Notes: a model not told the origin generated them from the sequence alone. Positions 17,170-26,875 are shown, numbered from the stretch's first letter. The stretch is DNA of 64,000 nt from Ascidiaceihabitans sp034111945 (GCA_047626725.1 JBLHSG010000010.1:61518-125517); one strand, 5' to 3'. Program-made: numbers and translations.

Positions 17170-18891
17170 TTAATACACATCCCGCTGGTAGCGGTCCGCA
17201 CTTTTTAAACCTCTGACATAGGCCTTGGCTGCGGCCTCGTCCAAACCACCATGCTCCGCGATAACTTTGTGGAGGGCGGCATCGACATCTGCGGCCATGC
17301 GCGTTGCGTCACCGCAGATGTAAATCGCGGCCCCACGTTCAAGCCAGTCGTAGAATTGCGCGCCGTTTTGTTCGATTAGATGTTGGACATAGATTTTCTG
17401 ATCAGTGTCGCGGGACCATGCGAGGCTTAGCGTGTTGAGCATGCCAGTTTCGTGCCATTTTTCGATTTCGTCTTGGTACAGATAATCGCTGCAGGCGTGT
17501 TGATCACCAAAAAACAGCCAGTTGTCTCCTTTGGCACCTCGCGCCTCACGTTCTTCCAAAAATGCGCGAAAGGGGGCAATTCCGGTGCCGGGCCCGATCA
17601 TGATAAGCGGCACGGCGTCGTCGATCGGCAGGTTGAAATGGCGCGCCTTGTGGACATAAACGCCGATAGTGCCACCAGCGGGCAAACGTCCGCCCAGATA
17701 GGTTGATGTGACGCCTTTGCCCGGACGCCCGTTGTGGGTGTAATGCACTTCGCCGATTGTAAGATGAACTTCACCCGGGTGGCGTTTCGGGCTGGAAGAT
17801 ATCGAATACAGCCGTGGTTGCAGACTGCGAAGGCCATCGATAAGGGACTGTGGCGTAGGCTTTGCACCCCTCAAAAGGGCATCCAATACATGATCACTAT
17901 CGCACATATTGCAGCCCCAAATGTCGGCGGTCTTGGCCGTTAGGGTGGTTAGATCCAGTGATTTAAACAGGGTTTGGCGCAGGGTTGCAGGTCCAGATTT
18001 TAGGGTCACAATCTCAGTGCCTGTGTGACCCGCCGCAGCCAGGACCGCATCGACGTCGTCCATGTCATTTAGTGGCCAAACGCCCAAAGCATCGCCGACG
18101 TCATACTCCAAATCGGCGCCGCCACCACACAACGAAATCTCGATGTGATTGACCTGTTTTGCCGATGTTTCTTTGCTGAGCGAGGCTGCCGTGATGAGCG
18201 TGCCGATGAACGGATGTGCCTTATCAAAGGCCGCTTTTGGCGCGGGGGCCTCCGGCGTAATCGCACCGCCCGCCGCAGACGCAAAAGGCGCTGATGTAAA
18301 AACAGTGTCACACCAGAGCGCAAAATCGTCGTCGTAATCCAGATCGCAAGCCACCAAATCGACCACCCGCGTCGCCCCGAGTACGCTTAATCGCGCATCA
18401 AGATCTTTGGCGGCTTTGTTGAATTTTGCATAACTGCTGTCGCCCAGGCCGAGCACTGAGAAATTCAAAGTTGCGGGCAGGGCGGGGCAGGCGTCATCCA
18501 TCAACATATCCATGAACGCCAATGCATTGTCGGCCGCGTCACCTTCACCGCAGGTGGCCGCGATGAACAAAACATGCGAGGCGGACGCGAGATCGGCGGG
18601 CGTTATGGAATTCATCTCGGCCAAGTCTGCTTTGAACCCTTTGGTGGCCGACAGTTTGCGCAGGTCTTTGCACAGGGCTTCTGCGGTTCCGGTTTGTGAT
18701 CCAAAATACACTTTTAACGGGGCTTGCGCGACGTCCTCGGGGCCTTTTGCAAGCGCATGAAGGCCGGAAAACAGGCCGTTCAAATAGGCGCGTTGTGCGT
18801 CATCAAACGGGCTGCCCTCGGGGACAAATTCGGACGGTGCGTTGGCGTTTTGCAAGGCCACTTTGGCGAAATTTGGATTGTGTTCAGTCAT
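17170..18891 (-). CDS. Diflavin reductase (sulfite/nitrite reductase flavoprotein, CysJ-like)
   Basis: Transfers electrons from NADPH through FAD and FMN to a siroheme reductase. 573 residues. A flavodoxin domain comes first, with the FMN loop YFGSQTGTAEALC (about 63-75), then a FAD-binding domain with RLYSISSSPKRHPGEVHLT, then an NAD(P)H domain with MIGPGTGIAPFRAFLEER and YICGDATRMAADV. It ends DVY, as in CysJ. It is the last gene of a minus-strand operon and starts 15 bases after the siroheme reductase stop, so they should be partners. Family annotation says sulfite reductase alpha; context with an FNT channel and cyanase makes nitrite at least as likely. Confidence 0.85.
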   Translation of the reverse strand: MTEHNPNFAKVALQNANAPSEFVPEGSPFDDAQRAYLNGLFSGLHALAKGPEDVAQAPLKVYFGSQTGTAEALCKDLRKLSATKGFKADLAEMNSITPADLASASHVLFIAATCGEGDAADNALAFMDMLMDDACPALPATLNFSVLGLGDSSYAKFNKAAKDLDARLSVLGATRVVDLVACDLDYDDDFALWCDTVFTSAPFASAAGGAITPEAPAPKAAFDKAHPFIGTLITAASLSKETSAKQVNHIEISLCGGGADLEYDVGDALGVWPLNDMDDVDAVLAAAGHTGTEIVTLKSGPATLRQTLFKSLDLTTLTAKTADIWGCNMCDSDHVLDALLRGAKPTPQSLIDGLRSLQPRLYSISSSPKRHPGEVHLTIGEVHYTHNGRPGKGVTSTYLGGRLPAGGTIGVYVHKARHFNLPIDDAVPLIMIGPGTGIAPFRAFLEEREARGAKGDNWLFFGDQHACSDYLYQDEIEKWHETGMLNTLSLAWSRDTDQKIYVQHLIEQNGAQFYDWLERGAAIYICGDATRMAADVDAALHKVIAEHGGLDEAAAKAYVRGLKSADRYQRDVY

Positions 18892-18906
18892 TTGGCAGTC
18901 CTTGGT

Positions 18907-20640
18907 TCAAGGCGAAGGGGCGCAGAGGGTCGGGAGGGCATCATCAGGCAACCCGCGTACAAAGGTTAAAAACGTTTCGCCCTCGGCGCGGCGATCAAGG
19001 TAGTTTTTGACAACCTGCGCGATGACGCTGTTCAATTCGGTGTGTGGGACAGGTCCGCACAGGGGGCGGCCGATCCCTTTGTCGTGATCACTGCCGCCGC
19101 CCAACACGACGTGATAGCCCGCAACGCCGTCGGGTGTGGTCGCCCCAACGAGCCCGATATCGCCGATGTAATGCTGCGCGCAGGAATTCGGGCAGCCTGT
19201 CAGATGAATGTTTATGGGGCTGTCGAGGGTAAAGTTGTCTTCGAGGTGGCGTACCAATGCGGTGCCGTTTTCCTTGGTATGGGCGAGGCCAAGTTTACAG
19301 GCCGTTTTACCGGTGCAGGCCACAGCCCCCGCCGCAAAAGCCGTTGCACAAGTGCTAAGGTCGACATTACCTAATTCGCGACCGATTTGTTCGGATAAGG
19401 CAGTCGGAATGTGCGGGATCAACACGTTCTGCCAGACGGTCAGGCGAATATCATTGCGTCCATACATCAACGCGATCCGCCCTATGGCGCGCATTTGATC
19501 CGATGACAAACGCCCCATTTCTAGGGCAATTCCTGCGTAGTTAAATGTCGGATCTGATTGAGGGTGAAAGCCGATATGACCCTGACGATCTACCGCCGGG
19601 CGCGCCATGTCATGGGTGATGTCCAACGAGATAAGTTGAAACCCAGCGTCCATTTCATCCAGTTTTGTTTGCGTCGCTGTGACAAACCAATCAATCCCTT
19701 TGGCATCCAGCAAATACTTTAGACGCGAACGTTTGCGGTTTGTCCGATCGGCATGTTCGACAAACACCAAAAGCATCGCAAACCCAGCCATCACAGTCTG
19801 GTCCGGCATGCAAATCATACCAGTGTCGCGCGTTAAATCGCGATGGCCAGAAATGCCGCCTAGGCCGATACGGCAATAAATTCCGGCGTCGATGGGCGCA
19901 TTGCTACCAACGCTGATCGCCTGAAATGCGATGTCGTTGCTATCGCTCAGCGCAGAAATGCGCCCACCATTATCGAACGAGATGTTGAATTTTCGCGGCA
20001 AGGCGCGCAATTCACGTTTGTTTAAAATCAGGTTGGACAATCGCCGTGTCTGAGGCGCGAGATCAATCAGTTCAACTGCATCAAAACCCGCGGTGGGGGA
20101 CGTCGTTAAGTTGCGCGCGGAGTCCGCACCTGACCCTTGGCATGACAGGCCCGCATTGGTCAGCGCATCCATCACGTTCAACACGTCTTTGGGCGCAATT
20201 TCACGTACCTGCAGGTTGCCGCGCGTCGTCACATGCGCGTGACCCGCGCCGTAAGTATCGGCAATATCAGCCACCGCCTGCATTTGATCACCGCGCATTT
20301 GACAGGCCGGCAAACGCAGCCGGATCATGTAACCGGGGCTTGCCGGTTCGACGTTGAAAAACCCAAGGTGACGTAACAGAAACTGATCAAGCCCCGTGGC
20401 AATTTCATTGCGCGCTGTCCAGTATTCAAGCCGGTCCCACATGTCCAAAGGATGCAATTTGTACTTGGCGATTTCTTCTTTGCACAGGTCCTCGATCGGG
20501 GTGCCATAGACGTGTTCAACAGGGGCTTTGTCCGTCGATGGCGCGGTCAATTCCAGCTTGGTCAAAGCCGACATAAGGCACGCGATTTGTTCGTCTGTGA
20601 ACCCTTTGGCCGTGTTCTCAGTCACCTGATCACCACGCAT
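18907..20640 (-). CDS. Siroheme/[4Fe-4S] nitrite or sulfite reductase (NirA/CysI family)
   Basis: Six-electron reduction of nitrite to ammonium or sulfite to sulfide. 577 residues with the two-repeat NirA/CysI layout. Cluster and siroheme ligands are Cys442 and Cys448 in CTGKTACKLG and Cys483 and Cys487 in TGCPNSCAQ. The region MIRLRLPACQMRGDQMQAVADI is the first ferrite-like repeat. The ATG at 20640 overlaps the cyanase stop; a GTG five codons on is an alternative. No CysH, CysD or nitrate reductase is nearby. The operon (FNT channel, cyanase, siroheme protein, PP2C-kinase) points to assimilatory nitrite reduction; that is inference. Confidence 0.85.
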   Translation of the reverse strand: MRGDQVTENTAKGFTDEQIACLMSALTKLELTAPSTDKAPVEHVYGTPIEDLCKEEIAKYKLHPLDMWDRLEYWTARNEIATGLDQFLLRHLGFFNVEPASPGYMIRLRLPACQMRGDQMQAVADIADTYGAGHAHVTTRGNLQVREIAPKDVLNVMDALTNAGLSCQGSGADSARNLTTSPTAGFDAVELIDLAPQTRRLSNLILNKRELRALPRKFNISFDNGGRISALSDSNDIAFQAISVGSNAPIDAGIYCRIGLGGISGHRDLTRDTGMICMPDQTVMAGFAMLLVFVEHADRTNRKRSRLKYLLDAKGIDWFVTATQTKLDEMDAGFQLISLDITHDMARPAVDRQGHIGFHPQSDPTFNYAGIALEMGRLSSDQMRAIGRIALMYGRNDIRLTVWQNVLIPHIPTALSEQIGRELGNVDLSTCATAFAAGAVACTGKTACKLGLAHTKENGTALVRHLEDNFTLDSPINIHLTGCPNSCAQHYIGDIGLVGATTPDGVAGYHVVLGGGSDHDKGIGRPLCGPVPHTELNSVIAQVVKNYLDRRAEGETFLTFVRGLPDDALPTLCAPSP

Positions 20641-21100
20641 TGTAGGCCAGATATTTGCCTGACATTTCGATTTTTACGCGGTCACCTTTGTCGTGCTTTA
20701 CGCGCACAACGGACATTTCAAAATCAATGGCTGACATGATGCCATTGCCGAATTCTTCGTGTATCAGTGCCTTTAATGTGGGCGCATAAACCCCGACAAT
20801 TTCGTAAAACCGGTACATGCAGGGGTCTGTCGGGATGGCTTGTTCCCAGATTTTTGTGGGGCTTTCGGTTAAAACGTCGACGGCGTCTTTTGGCAGGTCT
20901 AGGGCGTTGACCAAGGCGGCGGCGTTGTCCGCCCCGAACGCGTTCATCCCCATCGATGCCGAGTGGGTGAACACAGGCGACATGCCAATTTCCGCGGCAA
21001 TTTCACCCCATGACAGGCCACGTTTTTTCTTGGCGATTAGGATCATGGCAGTGACGTCTTCTTTGGTCATTAGGCGTTCGTCGGCGATAAGGTCTTTCAT
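20630..21100 (-). CDS. cynS: Cyanate hydratase (cyanase)
   Basis: Converts cyanate and bicarbonate to CO2 and carbamate, which yields ammonia; active as a decamer. 156 residues, the same length as E. coli CynS. The catalytic triad is present: Arg97 and Glu100 in MYRFYE, and Ser123 in IMSAIDF. The N-terminal helical domain (residues 1-80) and C-terminal GKYL are typical. The stop overlaps the start of the reductase gene by 11 bases, and the upstream kinase gene ends 12 bases before its start, so cyanase is embedded in the nitrogen operon rather than next to a cyanate transporter. Confidence 0.95.
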   Translation of the reverse strand: MKDLIADERLMTKEDVTAMILIAKKKRGLSWGEIAAEIGMSPVFTHSASMGMNAFGADNAAALVNALDLPKDAVDVLTESPTKIWEQAIPTDPCMYRFYEIVGVYAPTLKALIHEEFGNGIMSAIDFEMSVVRVKHDKGDRVKIEMSGKYLAYNAW

Positions 21101-21112
21101 GGAAAAGCTCCT

Positions 21113-22816
21113 TTAGAGGGTGAGAAGAAGGATGATAACAACGGCCAGTCCGGCTGAGATAAATTGCCAAAACTGGATTGGATGACGTTCGATCAACGGG
21201 GCGCGGCCTTTGCGTTGATATTCGATGCTGGGGCGTTTTAAGTTGGCCTCGAATTCCGACAATGCATCGGGCCGTCGTGTGGGGTCGGGATGCAATGCGT
21301 TTTGTAAACAATGATTTAGCCACGCAGGAACTGTGTCGCCTGCATTGCGATATGCCAGTGCGCGGCGATCCCTTGGGGTTCGTACTTTGGCCACAGCGGT
21401 GCCGTATGGCAGTTTTCCGGTCATCATTTCATACGCGATGACCGCGAGCGAAAAGAGATCGGATTTCCAGCTGACGGGTTCTCCCGAAAAATATTCGGGC
21501 GCGGTGTACTGTACTGTGCCGAGGATTTCTATGGCATGCTCGAATGGGCCGGTTTCTTGCACGCCGGACACATAAGCAGAGCCAAAATCAATCAACGTCA
21601 CGTGACCGTCCGCGTCGATCAGAATGTTCTCGGGACGCAGGTCTTGATGCAGCATTTCGCGACGGTGAAACGCCCGCAATCCCTTGATGATCTGGCTGAT
21701 AATGTCTCTCACTTGCGACGGTGTGGGGTTCGGATTGTCGACCATCCATTGGCGCAGCGTTTGCCCGTCGATAAAGGTGCTGAGCGTATATAGCGCGCTG
21801 CGATCAGGCAGCATGTCGGGGGCCGACAGGACATGAGGGTTATTGATCCGGCGGGCGATCCATTCCTCCGTTACGAACCGCTGAAGCGCGGCTGTGTCCT
21901 CGCGCATTTCCGTCGCCGGAACCTTGAGCGCAAACCGTTTGTCGCCGTCCTTTGCCAGGTAGATGCGGGAGCGATGGGTGCTGTGAATTTCGCGCAAAAT
22001 CGTAAGCCCGTCGATGGTGTCGCCGGGAAAAAAATCCTTGGGCCAAGGCAGCGTCGCGGTCTGGTGATTCAACTCGGCCACATCCGGCAGCGGCAGGTTT
22101 TCGATGCGGAGGATTTGCAAGGTCAGGTTGTCTGATGCGTGATCGATGGCCCCGTCAATGATGTTTTGTGCCGCTCGATCAAGGTCGATTTCTTGCTTTA
22201 GAATCTGCGCAACATGGCTTGGGTCCCAGACATCATGTAGCCCGTCAGTGGTCATCAAAAATACATCGCCGACGCTCAGCGGTTCAACGTGGTAATCAAC
22301 CTCGACGTTGTGGGCAGCGCCCATTGCACGGGCCAAAGCGGTGCGATCACCATCTAGGCGGGCGTGGTGATCGGTGGTCAATTGTTCAAGGCTGGCGCCT
22401 GACACGCGCCAAATTCGGCAGTCCCCGACGTGAAACATATGGGCTGAACGCCCCTTCAAAACGATGGCCGAAAGGGTGCAAGTATAGCCGTGATCGACGT
22501 CGGTTTCGCCCGCATGAAGGGTCTGTGCATAAAGCCACGCATTGATGGCCGCGATGACTTTTGCGCCCGCCGTTTTCGCGGTCCAGCTGTCTGGCGTCGC
22601 CATGTAGTCGGTTAAAAACGATTTCACACAAGTCTCGGCAGCCTCGCGACTGACCCGTGATGTGGAAATACCGTCGGCCAACGCGACCACGCAGCCTTTC
22701 ACATTTCGCCCTGCGCCCTCGGGCAAAAGTGCGCCAAAAAAGTCGTCGTTGTGTTCTTTTGGACCGCGCGATGACGCTTGACCAAGGGACACTGACAGGG
22801 TGCGTGTTTGCAACAT
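21113..22816 (-). CDS. PP2C phosphatase-Ser/Thr kinase fusion, tail-anchored
   Basis: 567 residues with opposing activities in one chain. Residues 1-230 form a PP2C phosphatase with metal-binding motifs VALADGISTSRVS, FHVGDCRIWRV, LMTTDGLHDVW and SDNLTLQIL. Residues 270-520 form a Hanks-type kinase: ATP lysine in FALKVP, catalytic loop LHQDLRPENILI (His-Gln-Asp rather than His-Arg-Asp) and DFGSAY. A C-terminal hydrophobic helix (about 547-567) anchors it to the membrane with both domains inside. The same fusion is found in nitrate/nitrite assimilation operons of Pseudomonas, to my knowledge without a proven role. It lies between the FNT channel and cyanase. Confidence 0.88.
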   Translation of the reverse strand: MLQTRTLSVSLGQASSRGPKEHNDDFFGALLPEGAGRNVKGCVVALADGISTSRVSREAAETCVKSFLTDYMATPDSWTAKTAGAKVIAAINAWLYAQTLHAGETDVDHGYTCTLSAIVLKGRSAHMFHVGDCRIWRVSGASLEQLTTDHHARLDGDRTALARAMGAAHNVEVDYHVEPLSVGDVFLMTTDGLHDVWDPSHVAQILKQEIDLDRAAQNIIDGAIDHASDNLTLQILRIENLPLPDVAELNHQTATLPWPKDFFPGDTIDGLTILREIHSTHRSRIYLAKDGDKRFALKVPATEMREDTAALQRFVTEEWIARRINNPHVLSAPDMLPDRSALYTLSTFIDGQTLRQWMVDNPNPTPSQVRDIISQIIKGLRAFHRREMLHQDLRPENILIDADGHVTLIDFGSAYVSGVQETGPFEHAIEILGTVQYTAPEYFSGEPVSWKSDLFSLAVIAYEMMTGKLPYGTAVAKVRTPRDRRALAYRNAGDTVPAWLNHCLQNALHPDPTRRPDALSEFEANLKRPSIEYQRKGRAPLIERHPIQFWQFISAGLAVVIILLLTL

Positions 22817-22879
22817 TTCGGGCTCACGATTGGAAACGGGTGCGAAGCCGCAGCGTACTGCGGCCTCGATTTGGCGGGA

Positions 22880-23719
22880 TTACTCAGCAGCGGTGCCGAC
22901 TTTTCCGATGGCAGGTCGACGCGACGGGCTGGTCTTGTAATGGGTGGAATAAATCATGGCACCAACAAAGGTCAGGCCGCCAACAAGATTGCCAATCACC
23001 GTGGGGATTTCATTGTAGATCAGGTAATCGCTCCAGGTGAAATCCGCGCCCAGCATAATGCCGATGGGGAACAGGAACATGTTGACGATCGAATGTTCAA
23101 ACCCGAGGTAAAAGAAGATCAGGATCGGCATCCACATCGCCATGATTTTGCCCGACACAGTTGTCGACATCATCGCGGCAACAACGCCAGTCGACACCAT
23201 CCAGTTGCACATCACAGCGCGCACAAACAGCGTCAGCAATCCGGCCCCACCTGCCTCGGCGTAACCAATCGTTCGGTCATGACCAACGGCCATCAGTTTG
23301 TCGCCAACCGCGTTCGGAACCTCGCTAAAGCCCATCGTCAGGGTAATGGCAATAAAGATGGCGGTGGTCATCGCACCGGCAAAGTTGCCGATAAAAACCA
23401 GCCCCCAGTTTCGAAAAATACCGCGCCACGTTACGCCGGGTCTGCCTGCGAACCACGCTAAAGGGCACAGTGTGAAAACGCCTGTCAGAAGATCAAAACC
23501 AAGAAGATAGAGAATGCAAAAACCAACAGGAAACAGCAACGCGGCAACAAGAAAGTTACCTGTGTTCGTGGCAATGGTGACAGCAAACGCTGCGGCAAGG
23601 GCAAGGATTGCGCCTGCCATAAATGCTCTGACCAGCGTGTCTTTGGTCGACATAAAGACCTTGGATTCGCCGGCCTCGATCATTTGGGCAGCGAATTCCG
23701 CTGGTTTGACGTATGACAT
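22880..23719 (-). CDS. Formate/nitrite (FNT) family channel
   Basis: 279 residues from ATG 23719, which follows AAAGGACT; this start (MSYVKPAEFAAQMIEAGESK) matches the family, and the longer upstream frame does not. Six transmembrane helices are seen. FNT-type landmarks include the helix-2 segment GFDLLTGVFTLCPLAWFAGR, the later NWMVSTGVVAAMMSTT, and GFEHSIVNMF with the conserved central-pore His. Members carry nitrite, formate or hydrosulfide as acids. With a siroheme reductase and siroheme gene in the operon, nitrite import is the best guess. Confidence 0.9.
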   Translation of the reverse strand: MSYVKPAEFAAQMIEAGESKVFMSTKDTLVRAFMAGAILALAAAFAVTIATNTGNFLVAALLFPVGFCILYLLGFDLLTGVFTLCPLAWFAGRPGVTWRGIFRNWGLVFIGNFAGAMTTAIFIAITLTMGFSEVPNAVGDKLMAVGHDRTIGYAEAGGAGLLTLFVRAVMCNWMVSTGVVAAMMSTTVSGKIMAMWMPILIFFYLGFEHSIVNMFLFPIGIMLGADFTWSDYLIYNEIPTVIGNLVGGLTFVGAMIYSTHYKTSPSRRPAIGKVGTAAE

Positions 23720-23744
23720 GGATAGTCCTTTCTGAGGGGGGAGG

Positions 23745-24737
23745 TTATGCCGCGACGCGGTGTGATTCTGCGTGCGTGAAACAGGTGACACCCGGTATGA
23801 TGTCGACCTGAATGTTGTGGGTTTTGAGCGTGGATAAATGCGGCGTCGCGCCTGTTGTGCTAAGGTGGACAACGGTTTTGTGGGCGTTGATGTGGCGCAG
23901 CATCACGGCGATATCAGAGGTTTGAATGTGGCGTGCTTCGCGCCGGCCCAGTTCCAGAATGTGCGGTGATACACTGTCATCAAACAGGATCACGTCGGCC
24001 TGCTGCAGCGCGCGCATGGCCTTGATCGTGATCAATTCCGGATCACCCGGACCTGTGTTGGCGAAAATGATCCGCCCGCCTGTGGGCACTGGGGAAAACA
24101 GGTGTTGTTCTGACGGGGCGTCACCGGAAAACACGCGATCCACAAACCGTTCCCAAAACGCGCGGCGGGGTGTTCCCATGGCGTAGGTCGCATTGATCTG
24201 TGGGCGTAGTTTTCGGGCCAGTGCAACCCATCCGGCCAAGGCTGTCGGCAATACGGCCTCAACCCGTCGCCGAATGGCTTGTCCCAAGATCGGCGCGGCC
24301 CCATCGGTCGAAATCGAGATAATCGCAGGCGATCGGTTCACGATTGACCCGAACTGAAACTGGCAAAATTCAGGGCGATCAATGACGTTGACGGGCACGC
24401 CGGTCATCAGGCCCGCTTGGACAAATGCGGCTGCCTCCAGATCATTGCCTGTGTCCATCACGGCCAGGCGCGTTCCGACAAAATCGGCGGGTTTCCAATC
24501 GCCTGTGCGGATGTCAAAGGTACTGCGATGTCCGTCAATCAGGGACAGCATCATGTCGCTAGGATCTTGTGTGAACAACACAATCCGCGCACCTGCCGCG
24601 ATCATCAATTCCACCTTCCACGCGGCCCCGTCACTGCCGCCGACGAGCAATACTTTGGCGTCATTCAGGCGGTGAAACACTGGCAACAGGGCGAGCGTTT
24701 CTATGCGTGCAAAACACGTTCTTGATCGTCTTGGCAT
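23745..24737 (-). CDS. cysG: Siroheme synthase-like protein with truncated methyltransferase half
   Basis: 330 residues against about 457 for CysG. Residues 15-215 are the precorrin-2 dehydrogenase/sirohydrochlorin ferrochelatase module: VLLVGGSDGAAWKVELM binds NAD and SISTDGAAPILGQAIRRRVE is the family signature. From about 215 the uroporphyrinogen-III methyltransferase domain begins (FANTGPGDPELITIKAMRALQQADVILFDDSVSP) and reaches VDIIPGVTCFTHAESHRVAA, then stops, lacking about 120 residues of the C-terminal lobe. The VVRLKGGDPF motif is replaced by VVHLSTTGATPH. The methylating half is therefore probably inactive, and another gene must supply precorrin-2. First gene of the operon. Confidence 0.85.
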   Translation of the reverse strand: MPRRSRTCFARIETLALLPVFHRLNDAKVLLVGGSDGAAWKVELMIAAGARIVLFTQDPSDMMLSLIDGHRSTFDIRTGDWKPADFVGTRLAVMDTGNDLEAAAFVQAGLMTGVPVNVIDRPEFCQFQFGSIVNRSPAIISISTDGAAPILGQAIRRRVEAVLPTALAGWVALARKLRPQINATYAMGTPRRAFWERFVDRVFSGDAPSEQHLFSPVPTGGRIIFANTGPGDPELITIKAMRALQQADVILFDDSVSPHILELGRREARHIQTSDIAVMLRHINAHKTVVHLSTTGATPHLSTLKTHNIQVDIIPGVTCFTHAESHRVAA

Positions 24738-24915
24738 GGTGATTATTGACCCCCGTCACCTTATCGGTGCTTGGAAAATAGGCGTTGTTTACTTGGCTGC
24801 CGCATTCTGTGGCACATCCGCAGAATCCGTCGCTGCAATGCAGCATAGCTATTTCCAATGACGCGTCGTCTGTTCATTTTGCAGCGATGCGTTGCCGAAA
24901 ACGCACCACGTGGGG

Positions 24916-25817
24916 ATGGCTATGCAGCACGAATATTTGTTGAAAATCGTCGAGGAAATCGCCAACGCCGGATCCATTCGGGGCGCTGCTGATATGTTGT
25001 CGATCACACCATCTGCGCTGAACCGGCGGCTGCTTGGGCTTGAGGGCGAACTCGACACTCAATTGTTCGAACGCACGTCCAACGGCGTTATGCTGAACCC
25101 GGCAGGAGAGATTTTTATCACCCATGCGCGACGGCAATTGGCGGATATGAAATCGGTCCGATCCAAAATTGCCGACCTCAAGGGCGTGCGGCGCGGGCGG
25201 GTCGTGATTGCGGTGGACGATAACGTCGCCACGATCAGATCATTTGCCCAAGAAATTGCGACCTATCAATCCGCTTTTGAGGGGGTTTCGTTTACGATCG
25301 AAACGACGGCCAAAGACGACATCGCGCAAACATTATCAGACTATCGCGCCGATCTTGCCCTGCAACTTCACCCCAGAACCAACCCCAATATCGCATCGCT
25401 GTGCACGACGCCGGTTGGTGTGATTGTCGTCGGTCGCAAGGACCATCCGGGTCTTGGCAACGGTCCGGTTCGGTGCATGAACTTGCCCAGTTTCCTTGGG
25501 CGCTGCCCCCGCGCGGGCCGTTGCGCAAAGCCATCGAAACCTCTGCGATGCGACAAGGTTTGAACTATCGTATCGGGCTGGAGGTTTCGTCAAATTTTGC
25601 CGCCGCCACGATGATGCATTCAGACACAATCAGCTTTGAAATCGTAACGGGTCACGACACCGCTTGCCCTGATCACGTGTGCCACAGCACGTTGGCGGCA
25701 CGGGAATACACGCCAATGTTCCTTCATTTGTCTCAACAGCGGGGGCGTTCTATTTCTGTCGCGGCGAGCCGGTTTGCGGAACAAGTCCGCAAGTCTTATG
25801 CCCGTCTGGAAGCATGA
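24916..25817 (+). pseudogene. LysR-family regulator, frameshifted
   Basis: Two overlapping frames together encode one LysR regulator of about 300 residues. The first (ATG 24916) starts MAMQHEYLLKIVEEIANAGSIR and carries the helix-turn-helix GAADMLSITPSALNRRL and about half the ligand domain, up to VGRKDHPGLGNGP near 25468. The homology then continues one frame over with SVHELAQFPWALPPRGPLRKAIE and runs to RKSYARLEA. The shift fits loss of one base in the GGTTCGGTG stretch around 25470. Either the gene is inactivated or this is a sequencing error. It is divergent from the siroheme/nitrite operon and would be its natural regulator. Confidence 0.75.
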
Positions 25818-26019
25818 AGTCCGCAGGCTATTCTGTCGATCCCCGACATGGCACAGAACCCATGGTTAAGTTCGCGCGACCTTTTCCGAATTGCTCCAGC
25901 TAAGACATCCTTGCGCCTCGTGTCGCGGGCCATCGTTTCGAAATCTTAGCCTGTCAAAGATTGTAGATACCCATTTTTGATGTACTTATGGATTTGAGAA
26001 TTCTGACGAGGTCGTAAAC

Positions 26020-26865
26020 ATGAGCACACTGGTCTTTGTCGCGGTCATTGGCGCTGCTGTCCTGCACGCGGGCTGGAATGCTTTGGTAAAAGGTGGCGCG
26101 GACAAAACGATGAGCATGGGCGCCGTTGTTCTTGGCCACATGCCGCTTGCGCTGATTGCCCTGCCGTTTGTTCCAATGCCAGCGATCGAAAGTATGCCCT
26201 ATTTGGCGGCGGGAATTTTACTTCATGTTGGGTACCAGTTGTTCTTGCTGAAATCATACGAAATTGGTGATCTTACACAGGTTTATCCAATTGCGAGAGG
26301 GGCGGCTCCGCTGATTGTCGCGTTGTTTTCAGTTGTTGTTCTTGGCATCCAATTGTCGTCGATACAGATGCTTGCGATCCTGATTATCGGGTGCGGTATT
26401 ATCAGTCTTGCCTTGGTTCGCAAGGCGGATGGGCTGCGCAATGGCAACGCGGCGGTCCTTGCCCTTATCACAGGATTGTTCATCGCGGCCTATTCGCTGG
26501 TCGATGGCTTGGGGGCCCGGATCGCCGGTACATCGTTGGGGTTTTATAGCTGGCTGGCGATTGGCAACGGGCTGATCATGGCTGCATATCTTGCGGTAAA
26601 ATCACCCAAGACATTGGGCGTTATTGCCACCAAAGGGCGCGGCGTCTTTTTGTTTGGTGGCGGCGCATCGTTCGTTGCGTACGCCATTGTGACATGGGCC
26701 TTTACGCAGGCACCGATTGCACTGGTCACGGCCTTACGGGAAACCAGCATCGTCTTTGCCTTGTTGATTGGCGTCTTCTTTTTAAAAGAACGCCTTGATC
26801 TGATAAAGGTGTTTTCAACGCTGACCACATTGCTTGGCGCAGCGTTGCTACGCTTTGCCAAATAG
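26020..26865 (+). CDS. EamA (DMT) family transporter
   Basis: 281 residues with about ten hydrophobic helices in two five-helix halves, the drug/metabolite transporter layout. It starts MSTLVFVAVIGAAVLHAGWNALVKGGADK: the HAGWNALVK segment is the usual first-helix EamA motif. The C-terminal half has IALVTALRETSIVFALLIGVFFLKERL, the second EamA signature with the conserved Lys-Glu-Arg. The substrate is unknown. It is followed ten bases later by a metallophosphoesterase gene and probably forms a two-gene unit with it. Confidence 0.85.
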   Translation: MSTLVFVAVIGAAVLHAGWNALVKGGADKTMSMGAVVLGHMPLALIALPFVPMPAIESMPYLAAGILLHVGYQLFLLKSYEIGDLTQVYPIARGAAPLIVALFSVVVLGIQLSSIQMLAILIIGCGIISLALVRKADGLRNGNAAVLALITGLFIAAYSLVDGLGARIAGTSLGFYSWLAIGNGLIMAAYLAVKSPKTLGVIATKGRGVFLFGGGASFVAYAIVTWAFTQAPIALVTALRETSIVFALLIGVFFLKERLDLIKVFSTLTTLLGAALLRFAK

Positions 26866-26875
26866 GGGCTAAAAG

